Source: an uncultured Lachnospiraceae bacterium | Lineage (GTDB): Bacteria; Bacillota; Clostridia; Lachnospirales; Lachnospiraceae | Direction: 5' to 3' | Assembly (NCBI GenBank): GCA_902786205.1 | Contig: CADABQ010000010.1 | Coordinates: 61,273 to 125,272 of the forward strand | Length of the DNA: 64,000 bases | Shown: positions 8,253 through 16,082 of the stretch, piece by piece | How positions within the stretch are numbered: the first letter of the stretch is position 1 | How the letters are laid out: each line of letters starts with the position of its first letter | Notes under the pieces: generated by a model | Seen by the model: the letters and a program-made list of their open reading frames with translations, nothing else | Databases searched by the model: none | Told to the model about the DNA's origin: nothing | Made by a program: the position numbers and the translations under genes

Positions 8253-9134
8253 ATGGAAGATTATATTGTAAGAGGAACGGCAGCAGATAACCAGATTCGT
8301 GTATTTGCGGCAACAACCAGAGCGCTTGTGGAAGAGGCAAGAAAGGCACATAATACCAGCCCTGTGGCTACGGCAGCATTGGGACGATTGCTGACTGGTG
8401 GTGTGATGATGGGAAGTATGATGAAGGGCGATAAGGATTTATTGACCTTACAGATACAGTGTAATGGACCAATCAAGGGACTTACAGTTACGGCAGATTC
8501 TCAGGGAAATGTAAAAGGATATGCCTATAATCCTAACGTTATGTTACCACCTAGCGACAAAGGTAAATTAGATGTGGGAAAAGCACTGGATTTAGGTGTG
8601 CTTAGTGTCATTAAAGATATGGGATTAAAGGAGCCATATATGGGGCAGACCCAGCTTGTATCAGGAGAGATTGCGGAGGACTTGACATATTACTTTGCTA
8701 CATCAGAGCAGGTACCATCCGCAGTAGCCTTGGGTGTACTTATGAATAAAGATAATACCGTCAAAAGAGCAGGTGGCTTTATCATTCAATTGATGCCTTT
8801 TGCCGAGGATGGTCTGGCTGAAAAATTAGAAGAGAAACTTAAAAATATGGAGCCAATCACTGCACTTTTAGAGAAGGGAATGACACCTGAGGATATTATT
8901 GATTCTGTACTTGGTGAGTTTGGAGTAGAAATTATGGATACACTTCCAGCACAATTTTACTGCAACTGTACGAAGGAAAGGGTGGAAAAGGCCATTGTCA
9001 GTGTAGGAGCAAAAGAATTAAACGAAATGATACAGGAGGGAAAACCGATTGAGGTAAATTGTCACTTCTGTAATAAGAATTATACGTTTTCTATTGAGGA
9101 ATTAAAGGAAATATTGAGAAAAAGTAAGCGATAA
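8253..9134 (+). CDS. hslO: Redox-regulated chaperone Hsp33
   Basis: Hsp33 is a cytoplasmic holdase switched on by oxidation. The N-terminal domain starts DYIVRGTAADNQIRVFAA, and the zinc-binding redox switch sits at the C-terminus as C237-x-C239 and C270-x-x-C273, with all four cysteines present. The 293 residues are normal length. A GGAAGGAG site lies upstream of ATG 8253. It follows the methyltransferase by 35 bp and is followed 115 bp later by a sugar kinase in the same direction. Confidence 0.96.
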   Translation: MEDYIVRGTAADNQIRVFAATTRALVEEARKAHNTSPVATAALGRLLTGGVMMGSMMKGDKDLLTLQIQCNGPIKGLTVTADSQGNVKGYAYNPNVMLPPSDKGKLDVGKALDLGVLSVIKDMGLKEPYMGQTQLVSGEIAEDLTYYFATSEQVPSAVALGVLMNKDNTVKRAGGFIIQLMPFAEDGLAEKLEEKLKNMEPITALLEKGMTPEDIIDSVLGEFGVEIMDTLPAQFYCNCTKERVEKAIVSVGAKELNEMIQEGKPIEVNCHFCNKNYTFSIEELKEILRKSKR

Positions 9135-9249
9135 AGATATAAGATACTTATAAATTTTGTGGGGAAAGTAGCCGATAAAAAACAATAGGGATTTTATGAA
9201 TTCGGAATCGGAGGAAGAAGATAACGTGATAAATGGAGGAGAGAGTAGA

Positions 9250-10191
9250 ATGATTTATACAATGACATTAAGTCCTGCTTTGGACTATATTATTTCAATT
9301 GAAAATTTCAATAAAGATACGGTAAACCGCAATGAAAGAGAAGAAGTATTTGTGGGTGGAAAAGGAATCAATGTGTCACAAGTGCTTAAAAATTTAGACA
9401 TTGAAAATGTGGCATTAGGTTTTGTCGCTGGTTTTACGGGAGAAAAAATTGAGCGAGACTTGGCAGAGTATGGATGTTTTGTAGATTTTGTACATTTAAG
9501 ACAAGGCATGTCACGTATTAACATTAAGATTAAGGGTGGCAGCGGTGTACTAAATGAAAAAAGAGAAACAGAGATTAATGGTATGGGACCAACTGTGCCA
9601 CAGGACAAGCTTGTTCAATTATTTGAAAGATTAGACCAGATTAGCACAAATGATATTTTAGTATTGGCAGGAAGTGCAATGGCAAGTCTTCCAGAAGATA
9701 TTTATGTGCAGATTATAGAACATTTGAAAGATAAGAAGATTCGAGTTGTATTGGATGCAGAAAAGCAGTTGTTGTTGCAGGTATTACCATACCATCCATT
9801 CCTGATTAAGCCAAATCGAAAAGAGTTGGCAGAAGCTTGTGATGTAAAGGTTGAAGATATTAAGACACAGGAGGATGTAATTAAATACGCAAAACAGCTT
9901 CAGGAAATTGGAGCTAGAAATGTATTGGTATCCCTTGCGGAGGATGGTGCCGTATTACTTTTGGAAGATGGTACGGTATATAGCAAGAAGGCACCAAAGG
10001 GAAAACTTGTGGACGGTGTAGGTGCAGGGAACTCTATGATCGCTGGCTTTATTGCAGGTTTCATGGAAAATGAAGACTATCAAAAAGCATTTGATATGGC
10101 ATTAGCAGCAGGTTCTGCCTGTGCATTCCGTGAAGGACTTCCAACCAGTGTGGATATTGCAAAAATGTATGACGTTGTAAAGGATATGTAA
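9250..10191 (+). CDS. PfkB-family kinase, 1-phosphofructokinase-like (catalytic Asp replaced by Asn)
   Basis: The 313-residue ribokinase-fold enzyme is closest in pattern to FruK/LacC, which phosphorylate fructose-1-phosphate or tagatose-6-phosphate. MIYTMTLSPALDYI at the start and GGKGINVSQVLKNL (about residues 37-50) are family hallmarks. ATG 9250 is chosen over 9196 because GGAGGAGAG lies 7 bp ahead and the protein then begins with the family N-terminus. The C-terminal signature, normally GAGDS with Asp as catalytic base, reads GAGNS: codon 261 is AAC at 10030-10032. That predicts an impaired or altered enzyme unless the substitution is tolerated. There is no fructose PTS gene beside it. 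Confidence 0.85.
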   Translation: MIYTMTLSPALDYIISIENFNKDTVNRNEREEVFVGGKGINVSQVLKNLDIENVALGFVAGFTGEKIERDLAEYGCFVDFVHLRQGMSRINIKIKGGSGVLNEKRETEINGMGPTVPQDKLVQLFERLDQISTNDILVLAGSAMASLPEDIYVQIIEHLKDKKIRVVLDAEKQLLLQVLPYHPFLIKPNRKELAEACDVKVEDIKTQEDVIKYAKQLQEIGARNVLVSLAEDGAVLLLEDGTVYSKKAPKGKLVDGVGAGNSMIAGFIAGFMENEDYQKAFDMALAAGSACAFREGLPTSVDIAKMYDVVKDM

Positions 10192-10205
10192 GAAAAATAT
10201 TTGAT

Positions 10206-10249
10206 GACCCTGTTTTACTTTGTAAAAAGTGGAATGGGGTCTGTTTTGC
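10206..10249 (+). terminator. Terminator after the PfkB-family kinase
   Basis: GACCCTGTTTTACT pairs with AGTGGAATGGGGTC, allowing wobbles and a bulge, and is followed by a T-rich stretch. Confidence 0.65.
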
Positions 10250-10302
10250 TTTATAAGAGGGTTACGGTTGAGAGAAAGTATAGTTTGCCAATGCGGTTTC
10301 TC

Positions 10303-10331
10303 TTGTATGAAAAGAAAAGGAATGCTATACT
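10303..10331 (+). promoter_or_regulatory. Promoter of glyA
   Basis: TTGTAT at 10303-10308 and TATACT at 10326-10331 have a 17-bp spacer, 59 bp ahead of the start codon. Confidence 0.65.
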
Positions 10332-10389
10332 ATAGTAAACAGTAAGGTATGTAAGCCGCTGTTACAAATAAAATGATGGAGGAAATAGT

Positions 10390-11628
10390 ATGTACGCATT
10401 TGACGAAGTAAAGAATTATGATCCAGAAATTGCAAAGGCAATTGAGCAGGAGACACAGAGACAGAATGACCATATTGAATTGATCGCGTCTGAAAATTTT
10501 GTTAGTAAGGCTGTTATGTCCGCTATGGGAAGCACTTTAACAAACAAATATGCAGAAGGGTATCCGGGAAAGAGATACTATGGTGGTTGTGAATATGTAG
10601 ATGTTGTGGAAGATTTAGCAAGAGATCGTGCTATGAAATTATTTGGATGCACCTATGCAAATGTTCAGCCACATTCTGGTGCACAGGCAAATATGGCAGT
10701 ATTTTTCTGTCTTCTAAAACCAGGTGATACTATTATGGGAATGAATCTGGATCACGGTGGACATTTGACACATGGAAGCCCTGTCAATATGTCAGGAAGC
10801 TATTTCAATGTAGTTCCATATGGTGTAAATGATGAAGGATTCATTGATTATGATGAATTTGAAAGAAAAGCATTAGAATGCAAACCAAAGTTAATTGTAG
10901 CTGGAGCCAGCGCATATGCAAGAAAGATTGATTTCAAGCGTTTCCGTGAAGTTGCAGATAAAGTGGGCGCATTTTTAATGGTGGATATGGCACATATCGC
11001 AGGCCTTGTGGCAGCAGGATTGCACGAAAGCCCAATTCCTTATGCACACGTAACAACAACTACTACACATAAGACACTTCGTGGACCAAGAGGTGGTATG
11101 ATTTTATCTAGCAAGGAATTTGCAGAGGAACATAAATTAAACAAGGCAGTATTCCCAGGAATCCAGGGTGGTCCTTTGATGCATGTAATCGCAGCAAAAG
11201 CAGTATGCTTGAAAGAAGCATTACAGCCAGAATTTAAAACATATGCTCAGAATATCATCGACAATGCACAGGCATTGGCAAATGGATTGATGAAACGTGG
11301 ATTTAATATTGTATCTGGCGGAACAGATAACCATTTAATGCTTGTTGATTTAAGAAGCAAAGGTGTAACTGGTAAGGAAGCAGAGAAATTATTGGATGCA
11401 GCAAACATTACATGCAATAAGAACACAATTCCAAATGATCCAGAGAAACCATTTGTAACCAGTGGAATCCGTCTTGGAACAGCAGCCGTTACTTCCAGAG
11501 GAATGAATACAGCCGATATGGATGTAATTGCAGAAGCAATCGCAATGGTGATTGAAAATGTAGATGCCAATAAGGAAAAGGCAATGGCAATGATCAAAGA
11601 ATTAACAGATAAGCATCCGTTATATTAA
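10390..11628 (+). CDS. glyA: Serine hydroxymethyltransferase
   Basis: GlyA interconverts serine and glycine with tetrahydrofolate, supplying one-carbon units. The 412 residues are full length. The PLP-binding lysine is K228 in [14 protein letters not shown], and the N-terminal substrate and cofactor motifs ([25 protein letters not shown]) are intact. ATGGAGGAAATAGT precedes ATG 10390. It has its own promoter and stands alone, with terminator-like hairpins on both sides. A consensus promoter starts only 17 bp after its stop codon and belongs to the next gene's leader. Confidence 0.98.
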   Translation: MYAFDEVKNYDPEIAKAIEQETQRQNDHIELIASENFVSKAVMSAMGSTLTNKYAEGYPGKRYYGGCEYVDVVEDLARDRAMKLFGCTYANVQPHSGAQANMAVFFCLLKPGDTIMGMNLDHGGHLTHGSPVNMSGSYFNVVPYGVNDEGFIDYDEFERKALECKPKLIVAGASAYARKIDFKRFREVADKVGAFLMVDMAHIAGLVAAGLHESPIPYAHVTTTTTHKTLRGPRGGMILSSKEFAEEHKLNKAVFPGIQGGPLMHVIAAKAVCLKEALQPEFKTYAQNIIDNAQALANGLMKRGFNIVSGGTDNHLMLVDLRSKGVTGKEAEKLLDAANITCNKNTIPNDPEKPFVTSGIRLGTAAVTSRGMNTADMDVIAEAIAMVIENVDANKEKAMAMIKELTDKHPLY

Positions 11629-11644
11629 AAATTAAAAAAAGTTG

Positions 11645-11672
11645 TTGACAAATTGTTTCACATGCATATAAT
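11645..11672 (+). promoter_or_regulatory. Strong promoter at the head of the amt leader
   Basis: TTGACA at 11645-11650 and TATAAT at 11667-11672 are separated by 16 bp. It lies between glyA and a terminator hairpin, so transcription from it meets that hairpin about 15-20 nt after initiation. Confidence 0.7.
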
Positions 11673-11691
11673 AATAATTGTAAACGACGAA

Positions 11692-11730
11692 GGCGTCTTG
11701 AACAAATAGTTCAAGGCGCTATTTTTTTTT
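11692..11730 (+). terminator. Terminator hairpin early in the amt leader (possible attenuator)
   Basis: GGCGTCTTGAAC pairs with GTTCAAGGCGCT (CTTGAAC/GTTCAAG core plus flanks) and nine T follow. It could simply end glyA transcripts, but its position just after a strong promoter and about 290 nt before amt fits a conditional attenuator. GACGAAGGCGTC just upstream offers a competing small hairpin. Confidence 0.7.
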
Positions 11731-11767
11731 GCAACATGTACAAAAAGTGTGCATAGTGAAAAAATGA

Positions 11768-11845
11768 GAAATTCGCAAACCGTATTTCTCACCGATTTTA
11801 TACTGTATGAAATGCATAGAAAAACAGTATAAAATTCGGAACATA
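11768..11845 (+). promoter_or_regulatory. Hairpin-rich amt 5' leader
   Basis: Two hairpins are visible beyond the terminator: GAGAAAT/ATTTCTC, and a long one pairing CCGATTTTATACTGT with ACAGTATAAAATTCGG (one mismatch/bulge). They lie in a 290-nt stretch with no gene before the amt start codon. I do not recognise a named riboswitch class. Confidence 0.45.
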
Positions 11846-12018
11846 AAATCTGCAGTTTTTATCTATTAGTTTACACAGAAGCAGGCCACTTCTGAACAGA
11901 GAACATATAGGATGCGAACGGTAAATATAAGAAGTTCATGCCGCTTCGTGAAGAGTATTCGTGTACATAAGAAAATTCTTGTATAAAAGAATACAGAAAT
12001 TGGTAGGAGGGTAAAATT

Positions 12019-13779
12019 ATGGATATAGATAGCATTTTAAAAACGGTAGATAGTGAGATGTTTGGTATCTGGTTTTTGATAGGTGCAGCATTGGTATTCT
12101 GGATGCAGGCCGGATTTGCCATGGTGGAAACAGGTTTCACCAGAGCAAAAAATGCTGGTAACATTATTATGAAGAACCTGATGGATTTTTGTATCGGTAC
12201 AGTCGTATTTATTATTATTGGTTCCAGTTTATTACTTGGAGAAGATATGTTAGGTTTTATAGGAAAGCCTGGATTTGATTTATTAACCGCTTATGATGGA
12301 TTTGATTTTTCAAGTTTTGTATTTAACTTAGTATTTTGTGCCACAACCGCTACCATCGTTTCCGGTGCCATGGCAGAAAGAACAAAGTTCCTTTCTTATT
12401 GTGTATATTCAGCAGTGATTTCTGGTTTGGTTTATCCAATTGAAGCACACTGGATTTGGGCACCTGATGGAAATGGTTGGTTAGCACAGAGAGGTTTCCA
12501 TGACTTTGCTGGTTCTTGTGCCATTCATATGGTAGGTGGTATTGCAGCATTAGTAGGAGCCAAAATTTTAGGACCACGTATTGGTAAGTTTGAGAAAGAT
12601 AAAAACGGAAAAGTAACAAAGGTAAATGCATTTCCTGGACATAATATTCCACTTGGAGCACTTGGTGTATTTATTCTTTGGTTTGGATGGTATGGATTTA
12701 ATGGAGCTGCCGCAACAAGTATTGCACAGTTAGGTTCCATCTTTTTAACAACAACAGTAGCACCAGCAGTAGCAACTGTAGTATGTATGGTATTTACATG
12801 GGTTAAATATGGAAAGCCAGATGTATCTATGTGTTTAAATGCATCGTTGGCAGGTTTGGTTGCCATTACAGCATCTTGTGATGTAACAGATTGTGTTGGC
12901 GCGATTGTAATTGGAGCTGTAGCAGGTTTATTGGTAGTATTTGGTGTATGGTTATTAGATTACAAGCTTCATATTGATGACCCGGTTGGAGCTGTAGCAG
13001 TACATATGATGAATGGTATCTGGGGAACAATCGCAGTTGGTTTATTTGCTACCTCTAGTGCACCAGGATGTCAGGATTTGCTTGACAGCGGTAGTTTGGC
13101 TGGCGAAGGTTTATTCTATGGCGGTGGATTTACACAGCTTGGAACACAGTTACTTGGTTTTGTAACAGTAGGTGCATGGGCAGCTATTTGTATGACAGTA
13201 GTATTTTCTATTATTAAAGCAACCATTGGACTTCGTGCATCAAAGGAAGAAGAAATTCTTGGTTTGGATATGACAGAGCATGGACTTGCAACAAGTTATG
13301 CAGGATTTGAAACATCCGCTTCTGAATTAGAGATTAACTATGATGATGTGGTTTCTATGGGAACAGAAAGCATGGAAACAGCAGTACCAGCTATGGTACA
13401 GACTTCCGATTTACCAGAGGAAAAGAAGATTACAAAGGTAGATATTATTGTAAAGCAAGAAAAGTTCGAGAAGTTAAAGAAGGCAATGAACCAGATTGGA
13501 GTTTCTGGTATGACCGTAACACAGGTATTAGGTTGTGGTACACAAAAGGGTGCACCAGAATATTATCGTGGTGTTCCAATCGAAATGCAATTATTGCCTA
13601 AGGTTCAGGTAGAGATGGTAGTTTCGAAGGTTCCTGTAACAGATGTAATTGAAACTGCTAGAAAAGTGCTTTACACAGGTCACATTGGAGACGGTAAGAT
13701 ATTTGTTTATGATGTAGAAAATGTTGTAAAGGTTCGTACTGGTGAGCAAGGATACGATGCATTACAGGGAGAAAATTAA
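12019..13779 (+). CDS. amt: Ammonium transporter with fused C-terminal PII domain
   Basis: The 586-residue protein combines an Amt/Mep/Rh channel (about residues 1-425, eleven predicted membrane segments) with a GlnB/PII domain (about 470-586). Channel landmarks are FWMQAGFAMVETGF, IEAHWIW, HMVGGIAALVGA and HMMNGIWGTIAVG. The PII part shows GCGTQKGAPEYYRG, LLPKVQVEMVVS and the B-loop TGHIGDGKIFV. PII normally plugs Amt in response to 2-oxoglutarate and ATP/ADP, so here the gate is tethered to the channel. The T-loop lacks the uridylylated Tyr51 of enteric GlnB (YRG-VPI). Free Amt and PII proteins are usually separate genes. AGGAGG precedes ATG 12019, behind the long leader. Confidence 0.95.
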   Translation: MDIDSILKTVDSEMFGIWFLIGAALVFWMQAGFAMVETGFTRAKNAGNIIMKNLMDFCIGTVVFIIIGSSLLLGEDMLGFIGKPGFDLLTAYDGFDFSSFVFNLVFCATTATIVSGAMAERTKFLSYCVYSAVISGLVYPIEAHWIWAPDGNGWLAQRGFHDFAGSCAIHMVGGIAALVGAKILGPRIGKFEKDKNGKVTKVNAFPGHNIPLGALGVFILWFGWYGFNGAAATSIAQLGSIFLTTTVAPAVATVVCMVFTWVKYGKPDVSMCLNASLAGLVAITASCDVTDCVGAIVIGAVAGLLVVFGVWLLDYKLHIDDPVGAVAVHMMNGIWGTIAVGLFATSSAPGCQDLLDSGSLAGEGLFYGGGFTQLGTQLLGFVTVGAWAAICMTVVFSIIKATIGLRASKEEEILGLDMTEHGLATSYAGFETSASELEINYDDVVSMGTESMETAVPAMVQTSDLPEEKKITKVDIIVKQEKFEKLKKAMNQIGVSGMTVTQVLGCGTQKGAPEYYRGVPIEMQLLPKVQVEMVVSKVPVTDVIETARKVLYTGHIGDGKIFVYDVENVVKVRTGEQGYDALQGEN

Positions 13780-13815
13780 AATTTGACGAGTTCAGATTTT
13801 AATACGATCAAGAAA

Positions 13816-13860
13816 GTCCCCCACTTCTATCGCATAGAGCAATAAGTGGTGGGTGGGGAC
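13816..13860. repeat. Dispersed structured repeat, hairpin portion
   Basis: GTCCCCCACTT pairs with AAGTGGTGGGTGGGGAC around CTATCGCATAGAGCAAT. The same inner hairpin ends the hxlR gene at 15353-15404 with a different outer arm, so the outer stem covaries. Confidence 0.65.
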
Positions 13861-13972
13861 CTGCTTGAATGTTACAAAATTGTTCTTAGACAGGAATGTC
13901 GTAAGACAAAAAACATTAGGCATGGAATGTTTACTCTCCTGTATAAGATAGATAGGCTGTAAAAGCCGCAAA

Positions 13973-14004
13973 AGAGACGCTATGGCATGGGGCGTCTCTT
14001 TTTA
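13973..14004 (+). terminator. Terminator downstream of amt
   Basis: AGAGACGC pairs with GCGTCTCT across a short loop and five T follow. It lies nearly 200 bp after the amt stop, beyond the inserted hairpin repeat. Confidence 0.8.
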
Positions 14005-14032
14005 ACTTATTTAAAGGGTACCTTCCATTCAC

Positions 14033-14185
14033 AAAAGTCCAAGAAAATCCACTGCCTTTAGGTGGGGAGGACTTTTGAAAGTTGAAAGAGGTGTGCGGTT
14101 CAAGCTACGTACCTTATAAGGCACGTAGTGCAGCTTTTATATAAGTAAGTAGCAAAGCGAATTGTGAATATCGTTGACTTATAGG
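14033..14185. repeat. Dispersed structured repeat, full copy
   Basis: The hairpin AAAAGTCC...CCACTGCC / AGGTGGGG...GGACTTTT is followed by GTTCAAGC, CCTTATAAGGCACG and the tail AGTAGCAAAGCGAATTGTGAATATC. It directly abuts the truncated HxlR reading frame at 14198, which suggests the element's arrival or a recombination between copies removed the rest of that gene. Confidence 0.65.
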
Positions 14186-14197
14186 TGTCGCAGATTC

Positions 14198-14317
14198 ACA
14201 CGATATGTATATCAAGAAATTCCACCGAAAGTAGAGTATTCTTTAACTGATTTAGGAAAAAGTTTTGTGCCGATTCTAAAAGATATGAAAAAATGGAGTG
14301 ACATGCATTTAATGTGA
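14198..14317 (+). pseudogene. 3' fragment of an HxlR-family regulator
   Basis: The frame reads TRYVYQEIPPKVEYSL followed by TDLGKSFVPILKDM and stops at TGA 14315-14317. This corresponds to the wing and C-terminal helix of HxlR regulators and closely parallels the intact protein at 15030-15377 (VPPKTEYSLTKFGKTLTPIL). About 70 N-terminal residues, including the recognition helix, are absent and no start codon serves the fragment. It borders a dispersed repeat on its 5' side. Confidence 0.8.
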
Positions 14318-14318
14318 A

Positions 14319-14363
14319 TAAAAGGCTTGCCATATGTATTTTGTACAAAAGCAAGCCTTTTAT
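14319..14363. terminator. Bidirectional terminator between the HxlR fragment and nitroreductase
   Basis: AAAAGGCTTGC pairs with GCAAGCCTTTT, giving A/T tracts on both sides. It would end transcription of the minus-strand nitroreductase. Confidence 0.75.
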
Positions 14364-14388
14364 CCTATCCTATATTCTCTGTTCCAAT

Positions 14389-14907
14389 TTACAAATAATC
14401 ATAAGAAACTAATTCTTTCATAGGAATACGTGTTTTTAAATGGCGTTCTGAATTTTCTGTAGTGTCATTTCCATAACCAATAGCTAAAATATTAATAGGT
14501 TCTAAATTATCAGGTAATTGAAATTCATCTTTGATTACATCTGGTTTAAAAAAGCATACCCAAACAGTTCCCAACCCCAATTCTGTTGCCTGTAACATCA
14601 TGTGATCTGTTAAGATAGAGGCATCAATATCTGTTGTCTGCTTGCTGTCATAGGGTCTTGTCCATGCTTTTGAATGATCTGCACAAACAATAATTGCTAG
14701 TGGTGCATTGTAAATATTTCCAGCTTTTGCAATGCTTTTCAATCTCTCTTTGTCCTGTACCACTAATAACTTAACTGGTTGCAAATTCGCAGCAGTTGGT
14801 GCAACATGAGCAGAAGTAAGTATCTTTTCTAACTTTTCCTGTTCTACTGGTTTATCTTGATACTTTCGAACAGAATATCGTTTCTTAGCAATATCTAATA
14901 ATGTCAT
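14389..14907 (-). CDS. Nitroreductase-family flavoprotein
   Basis: A 172-residue FMN-dependent oxidoreductase. The N-terminal flavin phosphate-binding block is RYSVRKYQDKPV (residues 10-21), followed by APTAANLQPVKLLVV, and near the C-terminus LGLGTVWVCFF and ILAIGYG, all nitroreductase landmarks. The physiological substrate is unknown; members reduce quinones, flavins or nitro compounds. It is divergently arranged with the HxlR regulator at 15030, separated by 122 bp. HxlR proteins often control such neighbouring oxidoreductases, so regulation by it is likely but inferred. Confidence 0.9.
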   Translation of the reverse strand: MTLLDIAKKRYSVRKYQDKPVEQEKLEKILTSAHVAPTAANLQPVKLLVVQDKERLKSIAKAGNIYNAPLAIIVCADHSKAWTRPYDSKQTTDIDASILTDHMMLQATELGLGTVWVCFFKPDVIKDEFQLPDNLEPINILAIGYGNDTTENSERHLKTRIPMKELVSYDYL

Positions 14908-15029
14908 ATTAAAATCTCCTTTATTATTGTATATTAAATCGACCTATACTATAATTATATCTGTAATAGTACTTTATGCAAGAACGCACTATTTTGTAAT
15001 ATACTACCTAAAAAGGAAGTGTCTATATC

Positions 15030-15377
15030 ATGGAAAATAATTGTTCTGTTTTTCGTTGTCCAGTTGAGGCAACCATTCAACTAATTGGCGGTAAATATAA
15101 GGCTGTAATTTTATGGCATTTAATGAATAAAACATTGCGGTACAATGAAATTCATAAACTTATTCCGAAAGCAACCGATAAAATGTTAACGCAACAGCTT
15201 CGTGAACTTGAAAGAGATGGACTGATTAACCGTAAAGTATATCCTGTTGTTCCACCTAAAACGGAATACTCTTTAACAAAATTTGGAAAAACTTTAACGC
15301 CTATCCTTGATGAATTATGTAATTGGGGGGAACAATATTTAACACAATCAGGAAATTCCACTACTTCTATTACGTAG
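15030..15377 (+). CDS. HxlR-family winged-helix regulator with repeat-derived C-terminus
   Basis: The 115-residue regulator has the HxlR hallmarks CPVEATIQLIGGKYKAVIL, then KMLTQQLRELERDGLINRKVY (recognition helix) and PPKTEYSLTKFG (wing). Many members sense electrophiles or redox stress through an N-terminal cysteine; Cys5 and Cys10 are present. The reading frame ends GNSTTSIT inside the hairpin of a dispersed repeat (15352-15500), so the last residues and the stop codon come from that element rather than from the ancestral gene. The nitroreductase at 14389 is its divergent neighbour and likely target. Confidence 0.9.
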   Translation: MENNCSVFRCPVEATIQLIGGKYKAVILWHLMNKTLRYNEIHKLIPKATDKMLTQQLRELERDGLINRKVYPVVPPKTEYSLTKFGKTLTPILDELCNWGEQYLTQSGNSTTSIT

Positions 15378-15500
15378 AGCAATAAGTGGTGGGTAAGGAA
15401 TTGCCTGTATTAGTAGGGTGCAAAACCCTTCTATTATGTTTTGATAAGCGAATCGTGTTATGGGCAAGTAGCAGAGCGGATTGCGAATATCCGCTTGATT
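15352..15500. repeat. Dispersed structured repeat overlapping the hxlR stop codon
   Basis: The inner hairpin CCACTACTT...AAGTGGTGGG has outer arm AATTCC/GGAATT. A small GGG/CCC hairpin follows, then GCGAATCGTGTTATGGGC and the tail AGCGGATTGCGAATATC. Outer arms differ from 13816 while pairing is kept. Confidence 0.65.
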
Positions 15501-15780
15501 CAAAAACAAAGGTTATGATGAATAAATTTTGTTATAAGTTTTTGACAGCCAAGACATATTGCAAAGAATTGAAACCTTTCACAGCAAATGGATTCGTGTT
15601 ATTACTTAGGACGAAATGAACGGATTAATAGCATAACAGTATGGAGTATTTAACGTTCAGGAATAATAAAAAAATATAGTATTTGTAACTCTTTTATAAA
15701 ATTTAAGTATTTAAGAAACTGATATTATGTGAACAGTAACAGAATGTTACATAAGATTTATTTTTTGTGAATCATACCCC
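15501..15780. other. Intergenic region without a credible gene
   Basis: Between the repeat and the next promoter I see no frame with a ribosome site. The open frame 15386-15619 runs through the repeat and is not credible. A small palindrome GTAAC-AGAAT-GTTAC lies at 15736-15750. Confidence 0.5.
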
Positions 15781-15809
15781 TTGTAACAATGAAAAAAAGC
15801 AAGTACAAT
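15781..15809 (+). promoter_or_regulatory. Promoter of the small membrane protein gene
   Basis: TTGTAA at 15781-15786 and TACAAT at 15804-15809 with a 17-bp spacer, about 70 bp before the start codon. Confidence 0.65.
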
Positions 15810-15880
15810 AAAGATAGTATCTGGTAGCGAGGGTTTTGTTATGCTGCGAGTACAAGAAAAATGCAGGAGGTTAAATTGTT

Positions 15881-16024
15881 ATGAGAGAGGAAGATGCAAA
15901 AATGATAGACGTGAAAATTGATGTGACAAAAATTGTAAAATATGTATGCATTACAGGAGCTGCAATTGTAGGAATTATATTTGGAAGTAAGTGTATTAGA
16001 AGTTTTAGTAAGACGGGAAAGTAA
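15881..16024 (+). CDS. Small single-pass membrane protein, 47 residues
   Basis: The protein starts MREEDAKMIDVKIDVTKIVK, followed by one hydrophobic segment (VCITGAAIVGIIFG, about residues 22-35) and a basic tail. AGGAGG at about 15866-15871 precedes ATG 15881, and it has its own promoter and terminator, so it looks like a genuine small gene. No family recognised. It is convergent with the XRE regulator at 16083. A toxin-like or regulatory membrane peptide is possible but unproven. Confidence 0.65.
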   Translation: MREEDAKMIDVKIDVTKIVKYVCITGAAIVGIIFGSKCIRSFSKTGK

Positions 16025-16041
16025 TTAGAATTGAAAATATA

Positions 16042-16080
16042 AAAACAGTCGAACATTAGATAAGTGTTCGGCTGTTTTCT
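16042..16080. terminator. Bidirectional terminator
   Basis: AAAACAGTCGAACA pairs with TGTTCGGCTGTTTT. It serves both the 47-residue gene and the convergent XRE gene. Confidence 0.8.
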
Positions 16081-16082
16081 CT

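Noticed and set aside
11690..11730. ANTAR antiterminator target before amt
   Set aside because: The small hairpins do not show the two hexaloops with A1 and G4, so only a generic attenuator is claimed.
15386..15619. 77-residue frame after hxlR
   Set aside because: It begins inside the structured repeat and runs through its conserved tail, so it is repeat-encoded noise.
15736..15750. GTAAC-AGAAT-GTTAC as another minimal MITE
   Set aside because: Only the outer five bases match the family ends and no 8-bp duplication flanks it.
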